Positions 52,728 through 61,134 of a stretch of DNA of 64,000 bases are shown here, one piece after another. Every line of letters starts with the position of its first letter. Position 1 is the first letter of the stretch. The stretch is from Caballeronia sordidicola. GTDB lineage: Bacteria > Pseudomonadota > Gammaproteobacteria > Burkholderiales > Burkholderiaceae. The position numbers and the translations under genes were made by a program. The stretch covers positions 62,001-126,000 of the forward strand of contig NZ_JNFG01000200.1 in the NCBI RefSeq assembly GCF_000729995.1. The letters run 5' to 3'. A model generated the notes under the pieces. That model searched no databases, was not told the DNA's origin, and saw only the letters and a program-made list of their open reading frames with translations.

Positions 52728-52756
52728 TTGTCTGACGTCCGACTTTAATTCATAAT
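52728..52756 (+). promoter_or_regulatory. Upstream gudD promoter with operator on its -35
   Basis: TTGTCT (52728-52733), a 17-base spacer and CATAAT (52751-52756) form a promoter-like pair. The -35 lies inside TTGTCTGAC (52728-52736), which is the operator motif in reverse orientation. Confidence 0.6.
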
Positions 52757-52830
52757 CCTCTCAATGCAGTTGGTGAAGATGCCACCCAATTCATTAACAA
52801 CGGCAGGGCGATGCCGGGTTAACACCCATT

Positions 52831-52871
52831 TTGACGATCCTTGCGTCGCTCTTAAAATGTTATCAGACAAC
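52831..52871 (+). promoter_or_regulatory. Downstream gudD promoter with operator at the start site
   Basis: TTGACG (52831-52836), a 16-base spacer and TAAAAT (52853-52858) are followed directly by GTTATCAGACAAC (52859-52871), covering the expected transcription start. Bound repressor would block initiation. Confidence 0.7.
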
Positions 52872-53052
52872 GTATCTCACGTCGAAAATTGCGAAATTGC
52901 TCGCCACCGCTTTGCCGCATGAGCGTTCGCGCTGACACCGCGCGTGAAAGACCGGTTGAGCGGACGCCCCGAACACGCTGTCGAACCGAACCCGCCCCGC
53001 GCCGCTTAAGAGCCCCCTCACGAGCCCCAACCAACTCAGACAGACCACGTCA

Positions 53053-54411
53053 ATGTCCACGAACCCAAGCGTTTCAACCGCAGCGAACGCCACGCCCACC
53101 GTCACCGAGCTGCGCGTGATTCCGGTTGCCGGGCGCGACAGCATGTTGCTGAACCTGAGCGGCGCGCACGGCCCGTTCTTCACGCGCAACATCGTGATCC
53201 TGCGTGACAGCGCGGGGCACACGGGCGTGGGTGAAGTGCCGGGCGGCGAGAGCATCCGCAAGACGATTGACGACGCGCGTCCGCTCGTCGTCGGCCAGTC
53301 GATCGGCAATCTGCACGCCGTGCTCAACACTACGCGCAAGCAATTCGCGGATCGCGATGCAGGCGGGCGCGGCACGCAGACCTTTGACCTGCGCACGACC
53401 ATCCATGCCGTGACCGGGCTCGAAGCCGCATTGCTCGACTTGCTGGGCCAGCATCTGGGTGTGCCTGTCGCCGCGCTGCTGGGCGAAGGACAGCAACGCG
53501 ATGAAGTTGAAATGCTCGGCTATCTGTTTTATATCGGCGATAGAAACAAGACCAACCTGCCCTACTCCCCGGGGACAGACGCGACAGATGACTGGACCCG
53601 CTTGCGCCACGAAGAAGCGATGACCCCGGAAGCGGTCGTACGACTGGCCGAAGCGGCACACGCGCGCTATGGGTTCAACGACTTCAAGCTGAAGGGCGGC
53701 GTGCTCGCGGGCGACGCGGAAATCGAAGCGGTCACGGCACTTGCCGAACGCTTCCCGAACGCCCGGGTAACGCTGGACCCGAACGGCGCGTGGTCGCTGT
53801 CCGAAGCCGTGCGCCTGTGCCGCGACCAGCATCACGTGCTCGCGTACGCCGAGGACCCATGCGGTGCCGAAAACGGTTATTCCGGCCGCGAGGTCATGGC
53901 TGAATTCCGCCGCGCCACGGGCTTGCCGACCGCTACCAACATGATCGCGACCGACTGGCGCCAGATGGGCCACGCGATCCAGTTGCAATCGGTGGACATT
54001 CCCCTCGCCGATCCGCATTTCTGGACGATGCAAGGCTCGGTGCGCGTCGCGCAAATGTGCAACGAGTGGGGCCTGACGTGGGGATCGCACTCGAACAATC
54101 ACTTCGACATTTCGCTCGCCATGTTCACCCACGTCGCGGCGGCGGCGCCCGGCAAGATTACTGCCATCGATACCCACTGGATCTGGCAGGACGGCCAGCG
54201 CCTCACGCACGAACCGCTGCAGATTGTGGGCGGCAAGGTGAAGGTGCCGGCGCGGCCGGGACTGGGCGTGGATATCGATATGGACGAACTCGATAAAGCC
54301 CACGCGCTGTATCTGGAGCACGGTCTCGGGGCCCGCGATGACGCCATCGCGATGCAGTACCTGATTCCGAACTGGACCTTCGACAACAAGCGCCCGTGCC
54401 TCGTGCGCTGA
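53053..54411 (+). CDS. gudD: Glucarate dehydratase
   Basis: GudD removes water from D-glucarate (and L-idarate) to give 5-keto-4-deoxy-D-glucarate. This 452-residue enolase-superfamily enzyme has the KxK base in FKLKGG, metal ligands in TLDPNGAWS and EDPCGAENGYSGRE, and the catalytic histidine in WGSHSNNHFDISLAM. Length fits the family. kdgD, encoding the next enzyme, follows 65 bases downstream. Confidence 0.96.
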   Translation: MSTNPSVSTAANATPTVTELRVIPVAGRDSMLLNLSGAHGPFFTRNIVILRDSAGHTGVGEVPGGESIRKTIDDARPLVVGQSIGNLHAVLNTTRKQFADRDAGGRGTQTFDLRTTIHAVTGLEAALLDLLGQHLGVPVAALLGEGQQRDEVEMLGYLFYIGDRNKTNLPYSPGTDATDDWTRLRHEEAMTPEAVVRLAEAAHARYGFNDFKLKGGVLAGDAEIEAVTALAERFPNARVTLDPNGAWSLSEAVRLCRDQHHVLAYAEDPCGAENGYSGREVMAEFRRATGLPTATNMIATDWRQMGHAIQLQSVDIPLADPHFWTMQGSVRVAQMCNEWGLTWGSHSNNHFDISLAMFTHVAAAAPGKITAIDTHWIWQDGQRLTHEPLQIVGGKVKVPARPGLGVDIDMDELDKAHALYLEHGLGARDDAIAMQYLIPNWTFDNKRPCLVR

Positions 54412-54476
54412 TTTCCTCAACGGCTTATTCATCGACTTAATCATCGATTTACCCCAAAACGAATTCACGACCGACC

Positions 54477-55394
54477 ATGACGACACCTCAAGAGCTCAAG
54501 CAAATCGTTTCCGAAGGGCTGCTGTCCTTTCCGCTGACCGACTTCGACGAACAAGGCGACTTCCGCGCCGATACCTACGCTGCCCGTCTCGAATGGCTGG
54601 CGCCCTATGGCGCGACGGCCTTGTTCGCGGCCGGCGGCACGGGTGAGTTTTTCTCGCTGACGCAAAGCGAATATTCGGACGTGATTCGCACGGCAACGGA
54701 AACCTGCAAAGGCAAGGTGCCGATTCTTGCTGGCGCGGGCGGCGCGACGCGGGTGGCGATTGCTTATGCGCAGGAGGCCGAACGGCTGGGCGCGAACGGT
54801 ATTCTGCTGATGCCGCATTACCTCACCGAAGCCAGCCAGGAAGGCATTGCCGCGCACGTCGAACAGGTGTGCAAAGCCGTGAAGAATATTGGCGTGATCG
54901 TGTATAACCGCGCCAATTCGAAGCTCAACGCCGACATGCTCGAAAGGCTTGCGGATAGCTGCCCGAACCTGATCGGCTTCAAGGACGGTGTGGGCGAGAT
55001 CGAAAACATGGTGACGATCCGTCGCCGGCTGGGTGACCGGTTCTCGTATCTCGGCGGATTGCCGACGGCCGAAGTTTATGCCGAAGCGTATAAGGCGCTG
55101 GGCGTGCCGGTGTATTCATCGGCGGTGTTCAACTTCATTCCGAAGACTGCGATGGAGTTTTATAAAGCGGTGGCCTCGCAGGATCACGCGACGACCGGCC
55201 GTTTGCTCGATGAGTTCTTCATGCCGTATCTGGCGATTCGTAACCGCAAGGCGGGTTATGCGGTGAGTATCGTGAAAGCGGGTGCGAAGCTGATCGGCCG
55301 CAGCGCCGGTCCTGTGCGCGCTCCGCTGACCGACCTGACCGAAGATGAAATGGCACAGCTCGATGTTCTGATAAAGAAGCTCGGCGCTCAGTAA
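54477..55394 (+). CDS. kdgD: 5-dehydro-4-deoxyglucarate dehydratase
   Basis: KdgD decarboxylates and dehydrates 5-keto-4-deoxyglucarate to alpha-ketoglutarate semialdehyde, one step from the TCA cycle. The 305-residue DHDPS-fold protein has GGTGEFFSLTQSEY, the tyrosine in IVYNRANSK and the Schiff-base lysine in LIGFKDGVGE. The semialdehyde dehydrogenase needed next is not in the window. A terminator follows. Confidence 0.95.
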   Translation: MTTPQELKQIVSEGLLSFPLTDFDEQGDFRADTYAARLEWLAPYGATALFAAGGTGEFFSLTQSEYSDVIRTATETCKGKVPILAGAGGATRVAIAYAQEAERLGANGILLMPHYLTEASQEGIAAHVEQVCKAVKNIGVIVYNRANSKLNADMLERLADSCPNLIGFKDGVGEIENMVTIRRRLGDRFSYLGGLPTAEVYAEAYKALGVPVYSSAVFNFIPKTAMEFYKAVASQDHATTGRLLDEFFMPYLAIRNRKAGYAVSIVKAGAKLIGRSAGPVRAPLTDLTEDEMAQLDVLIKKLGAQ

Positions 55395-55407
55395 ATCCGC
55401 ACGAGTT

Positions 55408-55446
55408 AAAAAGCCGTTCCAACGTAAGTTGGGAACGGCTTTTTTG
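55408..55446. terminator. Bidirectional terminator between kdgD and lutC
   Basis: AAAAAGCCGTTCC (55408-55420) pairs with GGAACGGCTTTTT (55432-55445), with further AAC/GTT pairing inside and T-run after it. It serves kdgD and the convergent lut operon. Confidence 0.92.
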
Positions 55447-55477
55447 CATCTGGCGTCGCGCATAAGCACCTTCGAAT

Positions 55478-56068
55478 CTAAGCCGCCAGCAACACCACCG
55501 TCAGCGACCGCACGCCTTGCGCGCCGCGAATCAGCACGCCTTCGATATCCGCCGTCGCCGATGGCCCCGTCACCAGCACGGCATAACGTGCGGCCTTGAA
55601 GTCATCGCGTCGATACACATCCTGAAGCCCATCCACGATCTGCGCAGGATCGAGCAGCACGACCAGATGCTGCACGAGATAACCGATCGAATTGACGATG
55701 TATTCGTCCTCGCTGAACCAGACCGAGCCCGTTTCCGCCACGCCGAAGCGCGCGCGGACCACGCCTGCATCGACGTCTTGCAGTAACGCCGGCGACATAT
55801 CGGCGGCGAGCGCGCGGTTCCCCTCGATACCCGGCACGGCCGACGCGACTATCGCGTCCGGGCCAAAACGCTCGGCGAGCAGCGTGCGCACCGTATCGAG
55901 CGATTCGCCTTCGACCACGGTTCCGCCCATCGCGGCCAACGCGGTGCGAAAGCGTTCGAGTCGTTCGCCGGGAGGTGTATCGAAGAGCGGTACGTCGGGA
56001 CGCGGCCTGCCAGCCGGTTGCGCCGCGCGAATCTTCGCGAGAAAAGTGTCACGCGTGGTCATCGTCAT
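55478..56068 (-). CDS. lutC: LUD-domain protein LutC
   Basis: LutC is the third subunit of the LutABC L-lactate oxidation complex. The 196-residue protein consists of one LUD domain, with VGVAETGSVWFSEDE-like sequence (FGVAETGSVWF) and VLVTGPSATADIEGVLIRGAQGVRSL at the end. Its ATG overlaps the lutB stop as ATGA, which fixes the start. It is the last gene of lutA-lutB-lutC. Confidence 0.94.
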   Translation of the reverse strand: MTMTTRDTFLAKIRAAQPAGRPRPDVPLFDTPPGERLERFRTALAAMGGTVVEGESLDTVRTLLAERFGPDAIVASAVPGIEGNRALAADMSPALLQDVDAGVVRARFGVAETGSVWFSEDEYIVNSIGYLVQHLVVLLDPAQIVDGLQDVYRRDDFKAARYAVLVTGPSATADIEGVLIRGAQGVRSLTVVLLAA

Positions 56069-57474
56069 TTTTTGGCTGCCTTGCGATTTTTCTTGTACCA
56101 CTCGTGGAAGGTTTCAGCGGGCGTTTCTGGCAGATCGCGCTGACGGCCCCAGATGTTCAGCGGGTTATAGAGCACGAAGTTCGGCAGCCGCTTGAGCGCA
56201 CCGCCGAGCGACGCAACGGTGCCTCGATACAACGTAGGACTCGCCAGGAGGCGCCCCGCCATCTTCAGCACTTCCTGCTTCACGAACGGCACTTCATGAT
56301 TCGACGCGATCACTTCGCGCCACTTGTAGATCTGCTCGTGAATGTTGACCTTCGTGGGGCAGACGTTCGTGCAACTGCCGTTGAGCGTCGATGCAAACGG
56401 CAGGCTGCTGAAGCGTTTCATATCGTAAGTAGGATTGATGATCGCGCCTATCGGCCCGGAGTACGTAAAACCATACGACAAGCCACCGCTACGCCGATAA
56501 ACCGGGCACGTATTCATGCAGGCCCCGCAGCGGATGCATTTGAGCGAATACCAGAAATCCTCCATCGCGAGGCGTTCGGAACGGCCGTGATCGACGAGGA
56601 TGTAGTGCATCTCCGAGCCCGGTCGCGGCGCGCGGAAATGCGAAGTGTATTGCGTGATCGGTGAACCGAGCGCACTGCGCGACAGCATGCGGATGAACAA
56701 GCCAAGATCGGAAATCCGGGGAATTAATTTTTCGATACCAATCGATGCAATGTGCAGCGGCGGCACATTCGCCGACAAATCCGCATTGCCCTCGTTCGTG
56801 CACACGACGACCGTTCCCGTCTCCGCCACGGCGAAGTTGCAGCCCGTCATGCCTGCGGTTTTTTCGCGCACAAAATACGGCCGCGTGTTCATGCGCTGGC
56901 TTTCGGCGAGATAGTGGATGTCGCTATTTTTCGGATCGGTGCCGATCGTGCGGCCAAAAAGCTCGGCGACGTCCGCGCGCAGTTTATGCACGGCCGGCAC
57001 GACCATGTGGCTCGGGTCCTGGTTATCCAGTTGCTGGATGCGTTCGCCGAGATCCGTTTCCATCACCGTGATGCCGCGCGGCTCGATGTACTCGCGCATC
57101 TTGCATTCATCGGTGAGCATGGATTTGCTTTTGACGAGCGTGGTCAAGCCGCGCTCGGACATCAGCTTATAGACGATCTCGTTGTGCTCCTCGGCGGTTG
57201 CCGCGTAATGCACGATCACGCCATGCGACTCGGCTTGAGTGATGAACTGATCGAGATAATCCGCCAGATTCGAAAGCGTGTGCTCCTTGATCCCCGACGC
57301 CAGCTCGCGCAGCGTCTCCCATTCGGGCATGCCGTGGGCTTGGGCGTCGCGTTTGCTGCGCAGGTCCCAGAGGCGTTTATCGTGGAAAGCGAGGTGATCT
57401 TCCTTGGCGATGAACGCGCCCGCCGCCTTCGCGTGATCGAGCCGCTTGCTTTTCCCCTTCTCGACGTCGCTCAT
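56065..57474 (-). CDS. lutB: Iron-sulfur protein LutB
   Basis: LutB carries a LUD domain and two [4Fe-4S] clusters and passes electrons during L-lactate oxidation to pyruvate. The 469-residue protein has the LUD signature GCNFAVAETGTVVVCTNEGN and the cluster ligands CIRCGACMNTCPVY and SCTNVCPTKVNIHEQIY. It starts within the lutA stop codon (ATGA). Confidence 0.96.
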   Translation of the reverse strand: MSDVEKGKSKRLDHAKAAGAFIAKEDHLAFHDKRLWDLRSKRDAQAHGMPEWETLRELASGIKEHTLSNLADYLDQFITQAESHGVIVHYAATAEEHNEIVYKLMSERGLTTLVKSKSMLTDECKMREYIEPRGITVMETDLGERIQQLDNQDPSHMVVPAVHKLRADVAELFGRTIGTDPKNSDIHYLAESQRMNTRPYFVREKTAGMTGCNFAVAETGTVVVCTNEGNADLSANVPPLHIASIGIEKLIPRISDLGLFIRMLSRSALGSPITQYTSHFRAPRPGSEMHYILVDHGRSERLAMEDFWYSLKCIRCGACMNTCPVYRRSGGLSYGFTYSGPIGAIINPTYDMKRFSSLPFASTLNGSCTNVCPTKVNIHEQIYKWREVIASNHEVPFVKQEVLKMAGRLLASPTLYRGTVASLGGALKRLPNFVLYNPLNIWGRQRDLPETPAETFHEWYKKNRKAAKK

Positions 57475-58214
57475 GCGCGTGCTCCGTTCAGAATCTGGGC
57501 GATGTGGATAAAACGGGCATCGAGTTTCAGGCGTTCGGCGCAACCTTGCTGATGCATGAGGCACGACATATCGCCTGAGACGATATATTCCGCGCCCGCA
57601 CCGACATGATCGCGGACCTTGTCCTGCCCCATCCTCACCGATACCGCTTCTTCGGTCACCGAAAACGTGCCGCCAAACCCGCAGCATTCGTCGGGCCGTG
57701 TGGGCGCAACGAATTCGATGCCTTTGACGCCTTCGAGTAACGCGCGGGGTTTGGAAAACGGCGCCCCATTGATCTCCGATGCAGACACTTCCTTCAGATG
57801 CCGGATCGCGCTGCAGCTATTGTGCAAGCCGACCCGATGCGGGAATTCGGCCCAAGGGAATTCGCGTACCTTGAGGACATCGTGGAGAAATTCGACGAGT
57901 TCATAGGCGCTCGTTCGCACCTTGCGCACGGACGCGGTCTGCTCGATCGCGGTCAGATGCTCGCGTACGTGATGAATGCAACTCGCCGATGGACCGACCA
58001 CGTAGTCGTAATCGGCGAAATTTCGAGCGAATACCCGCTCTGCGCCGGCCGCTTCCTTTTGCGCGCCGCTATTTGCCATCGGTTGGCCGCAGCAGGTTTG
58101 CTCCTCCGGATAATCCACTTCCACGCCCAGACGTTCGAGCAATTCGAGGGTCGCGATACCGACTTCGGGATAGAACGCATCGATAAAACAGGGAACGAAC
58201 AGGGCGACTTTCAT
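57471..58214 (-). CDS. lutA: Cysteine-rich oxidoreductase subunit LutA
   Basis: LutA is a 247-residue protein with two CCG-type cysteine-rich domains: EQTCCGQPMAN near residue 42 and DECCGFGGTFSVTE near residue 178, each followed by histidine-containing motifs (SCIHHVREH, MSCLMHQQG). Such domains bind iron-sulfur clusters that oxidise the hydroxyacid substrate. It is the first gene of lutABC and diverges from the GntR regulator. Confidence 0.95.
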   Translation of the reverse strand: MKVALFVPCFIDAFYPEVGIATLELLERLGVEVDYPEEQTCCGQPMANSGAQKEAAGAERVFARNFADYDYVVGPSASCIHHVREHLTAIEQTASVRKVRTSAYELVEFLHDVLKVREFPWAEFPHRVGLHNSCSAIRHLKEVSASEINGAPFSKPRALLEGVKGIEFVAPTRPDECCGFGGTFSVTEEAVSVRMGQDKVRDHVGAGAEYIVSGDMSCLMHQQGCAERLKLDARFIHIAQILNGARA

Positions 58215-58261
58215 TGGATAGGAAAATGTGGGGAGCCTGAAAAACGAAGGATTTTGCCGCT

Positions 58262-58285
58262 CTTGGTCAGCTTGGTCTGACCAAG
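58262..58285. promoter_or_regulatory. Operator of the lactate regulator
   Basis: CTTGGTC-T-GACCAAG (58271-58285) is a perfect palindrome and matches the TTGGTnnnACCAA core described for LldR/PdhR-type FadR regulators. An extra half-site CTTGGTC lies just upstream at 58262-58268. The site lies in the lutA / regulator gap, 57 bases before the lutA start. Confidence 0.88.
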
Positions 58286-58360
58286 ACTTTAAAGTTCGCG
58301 ATCTTTCATGTCAAACTAGGAAAAATATCGAGCCGTCTTTTTACCGACCATTCAGCACTC

Positions 58361-59137
58361 ATGCCTTTTAAGCCCGTCCAGTCCTACACCCGCACGCGCA
58401 TCGCCGATGTCGTCTCCGACCAGATCCGTGCGCTGATCACAAGCGGCGCATTGATCCCCGGACAACGTCTCCCCGCCGAACGCGATCTCGCGGAACAACT
58501 CAACGTCTCCCGCCCATCGCTGCGTGAAGCGCTGATCCGGCTGGAATCGGATGGATTTATCCAGGCTGCCGCGCGCAGCGGCTTCGTCGTGTCGGATGTC
58601 ACCGCACCGCTCGTGTCCGCGCCGCTCGCCGCGTTGCTGAGCCAGCATCCCACGGCCAGCGCCGACGTCCTCGAACTCCGCCACGGCCTCGAATCGCTGG
58701 CAACGGGCTACGCGGCCGAACGCGCCACCCCTGGCGATCTGGCGCGCATCACCGAAGCGTTCAACGCGCTGAAAACCGCCGCCATCGAACCGAAACGCAC
58801 TCGCATAGCAGAACACGACGCCGCGTTTCATCTCGCCATTGCCGACGCTACCCACAACCTCGCGCTTGCTCACGTGATGCACGGCCTGCACGAGCTCGTA
58901 CGGGAATCGATGCTGACATCGCACCGGCTGGTCGACTACGACAACGACGTGGAAGCGAACCTGCTCGCGCAGCATCAAGCCATCTTCGATGCGATCATTG
59001 CCCGCGACCCACCACGCGCCCGCGACGCCGCCGGCGCTCATCTGGATTACGTCAGCACGCTTTATCGCGACCGGTTGCCCAAGCCGGAAGCACCCCGCCA
59101 TCCCGCAAAAAATCAGAATCCGGAGACCACACCATGA
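58361..59137 (+). CDS. FadR-subfamily GntR regulator, probable lactate regulator
   Basis: The 258-residue protein has the winged helix (LIPGQRLPAERDLAEQLNVSRPSLREALIRLESDGFIQAAARSGFVV, residues 30-77) and an FCD effector domain (HDAAFHLAIADATHN, QHQAIFDAIIARD). It resembles LldR/PdhR and the operator 76 bases upstream matches that type, so control of lutABC is likely. Its stop overlaps the galM start as ATGA, so the two are co-translated. Confidence 0.88.
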   Translation: MPFKPVQSYTRTRIADVVSDQIRALITSGALIPGQRLPAERDLAEQLNVSRPSLREALIRLESDGFIQAAARSGFVVSDVTAPLVSAPLAALLSQHPTASADVLELRHGLESLATGYAAERATPGDLARITEAFNALKTAAIEPKRTRIAEHDAAFHLAIADATHNLALAHVMHGLHELVRESMLTSHRLVDYDNDVEANLLAQHQAIFDAIIARDPPRARDAAGAHLDYVSTLYRDRLPKPEAPRHPAKNQNPETTP

Positions 59138-60195
59138 CTATTTCCAGCGCCCACTGGGGCAATCTCGCAGACGGTACGCCCGTCGAGCTTCACACGCTGA
59201 GCCACGATAACGGCCTGAAGGTAACGGTGACGAATCTGGGCGCGTCGCTCGTTTCCTGGTTCGCGCCGGATCGCGATGGCCGTCTGGCAGATATCCTGCT
59301 CGGCCACGATACCCCCGCCGCGTACACCACCGGTCCTGCCTACATGGGCGCGACCGTCGGACGCTGGGCGAACCGCATCGCGGACGCACGCTTTTCGCTC
59401 GATGGCGTGGAGTACCAACTCGAAGCCAATCAGCCGCCGAATTCGCTGCACGGCGGTTTCCAAGGCTTTAGTTTCAAGCTGTGGCAAGCGCGGCATACGG
59501 ACGACGCTTTGGTCCTCACGCTCGAATCACCCGCGGGCGACAGTGGTTTCCCCGGCGCGCTCACCGTCCAGGTGACGTACGCGTTCAGCAACGCGGGCGA
59601 ACTGACGATCACCTACGACGCATTCACGGACGCGCCCACGCCGCTGAACCTCACGAACCACGCGTACTTCAACTTGTCGGGCGTGGATTCGGCGACTATC
59701 CACGACCACGAGATCGAGCTCGCCGCCGATCAGTTTTTCGCTATCGATAAACATACGATCCCGACCACGCTGGAAGACGTCGCCAATACGCCGTTCGATT
59801 TCCGTACGGCCGCGCTGCTCGGACCGCGTCTGGACACCCGCGACAACGAGCAAGTGACGCTGGCGGGCGGCGGTATCGACCATTGTTATGTGTTGAGCAC
59901 CGCGGCGCCTGTTACCGAGCTGCCCGAAATGCGGCGTGTTGCGGCTGTTTATCATCCGGCCAGCGGACGCGAGCTGACCGTCTCCACCACCGAGCGCGGC
60001 TTGGTGTTCTACACCAGTAACAGTCTCGAAGGCGTGCCGGGCAAGCGTGGCGTTACGTATCACAAATACGGCGGACTCTGCCTTGAAGCGGGCGGGTTTC
60101 CCAATCAGATCAATATGGACGACGCTGAAGATGTCGTGCTGCGTCCCAACGAGCGATATCGGCAAATCACGCGCTACGCCATGCGCGTGAGGTAA
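59134..60195 (+). CDS. galM: Aldose 1-epimerase
   Basis: GalM interconverts alpha and beta anomers of aldoses. The 353-residue protein has GPAYMGATVGRWANRIADARF, LHGGFQGF with a catalytic histidine, NLTNHAYFNLSG with the second histidine and LCLEAGGFPNQIN with the catalytic glutamate. Coupling to the GntR gene is unexpected for a lactate regulator. Confidence 0.95.
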   Translation: MTISSAHWGNLADGTPVELHTLSHDNGLKVTVTNLGASLVSWFAPDRDGRLADILLGHDTPAAYTTGPAYMGATVGRWANRIADARFSLDGVEYQLEANQPPNSLHGGFQGFSFKLWQARHTDDALVLTLESPAGDSGFPGALTVQVTYAFSNAGELTITYDAFTDAPTPLNLTNHAYFNLSGVDSATIHDHEIELAADQFFAIDKHTIPTTLEDVANTPFDFRTAALLGPRLDTRDNEQVTLAGGGIDHCYVLSTAAPVTELPEMRRVAAVYHPASGRELTVSTTERGLVFYTSNSLEGVPGKRGVTYHKYGGLCLEAGGFPNQINMDDAEDVVLRPNERYRQITRYAMRVR

Positions 60196-60311
60196 TCACG
60201 TGCCGCTGATAGGACCCCGCCTACAGTCGAATAGGACGCTCGCGGGTATCGGCGGATCGGCCTCTCATCGATACTGAATCCATTGAATCAGAAATCGAAT
60301 GGAGGAAGACG

Positions 60312-60386
60312 ATGCCCTATCTACTGGGATGGCTGCTTGGTGTGCCGGTGATCGTGTTGGTGATCCTGTATCTGATCTTTCACTGA
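60312..60386 (+). CDS. 24-residue hydrophobic membrane peptide
   Basis: A short gene with ATG at 60312 preceded by GGAGGAAGACG, a strong ribosome-binding site, and TGA at 60384-60386. The peptide begins MPYLLGWLLG and is almost entirely hydrophobic, one membrane span. A terminator follows at 60442-60471. I know of similar unnamed small proteins in proteobacteria, but no function. Confidence 0.75.
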   Translation: MPYLLGWLLGVPVIVLVILYLIFH

Positions 60387-60441
60387 TCGCTTGGCGCATG
60401 AGATGGAACGTGCAAGCGCGCGTTTTCACGTGGACTGAACG

Positions 60442-60471
60442 AAGGCGTCGATACAATATCGACGCCTTTTT
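60442..60471 (+). terminator. Rho-independent terminator before creA
   Basis: AAGGCGTCGATA (60442-60453) pairs perfectly with TATCGACGCCTT (60457-60468) around the loop CAA, with a T-run to 60471. It ends the small peptide transcript. Confidence 0.93.
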
Positions 60472-60498
60472 CAATTCCTCACTGCCCGAAGGATTCCG

Positions 60499-60978
60499 AT
60501 GAAACGCGCTCTCGCCCTGACGTTCATGACGTCGCTCGTTGCGTTGCTTGCTGCGCCTGCCCTGCATGCCGAGGAAATAGCCAGCGTCAACACCAATTTC
60601 CGCTTTACCGGCTCGGATCGCGTCACGGTCGAGGCGTACGACGATCCCGCCGTTGCGGGTGTCACCTGCTACGTTTCCCGCGCACGCACGGGCGGCGTTA
60701 AAGGAACGCTGGGAATAGCCGAAGACCCGTCTGAGGCTTCGATAGCTTGCCGCCAGGTCGCACCGATCAAGATTGATGCGCCGCTCAAGCAAAAGTCCGA
60801 TGTGTTCTCCGAACGCATGTCGTTTATTTTCAAGACGTTGCACGTAGTGCGTATAGTCGATGCCAAGCGCAATACGCTGGTTTATCTGACGTATAGCGAC
60901 CGGATTACAACCGGCAGCGCGAAGAACAGCGTGACAGCCGTGCCAGTGCCCGCGGGCACGACCATTCCCGTCAAATAA
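60499..60978 (+). CDS. creA: CreA family periplasmic protein
   Basis: A 159-residue precursor with a signal peptide (residues 1-24, ending PALHA). The core contains DRVTVEAYDDPAVAGVTCYVSRARTGG and LHVVRIVDAKRNTLVYLTYSDRITTGSAKNSV, matching the CreA/YjgA-neighbour family of unknown function. Two cysteines (CYV and ACR) may form a disulfide. The role is not known. Confidence 0.9.
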   Translation: MKRALALTFMTSLVALLAAPALHAEEIASVNTNFRFTGSDRVTVEAYDDPAVAGVTCYVSRARTGGVKGTLGIAEDPSEASIACRQVAPIKIDAPLKQKSDVFSERMSFIFKTLHVVRIVDAKRNTLVYLTYSDRITTGSAKNSVTAVPVPAGTTIPVK

Positions 60979-61056
60979 GACGGGCGCACCGCTTGGCCGG
61001 CCTCTTCAACCTTACCTAAAGTTTCCGCTCCCCGCGCCGATATACAGACGAACGGC

Positions 61057-61075
61057 CGTCGCCCTCATGGCGACG
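61057..61075. other. Perfect short hairpin upstream of the 254-residue gene
   Basis: CGTCGCC (61057-61063) and GGCGACG (61069-61075) pair around CTCAT. There is no T-run, so its role is unknown; it lies 60 bases before the next ATG. Confidence 0.4.
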
Positions 61076-61134
61076 CCGACTGTCTTCCCGCGCCGGCTGA
61101 AACCGGTCAGCGGGATCGGGAACCGGGAAACATC

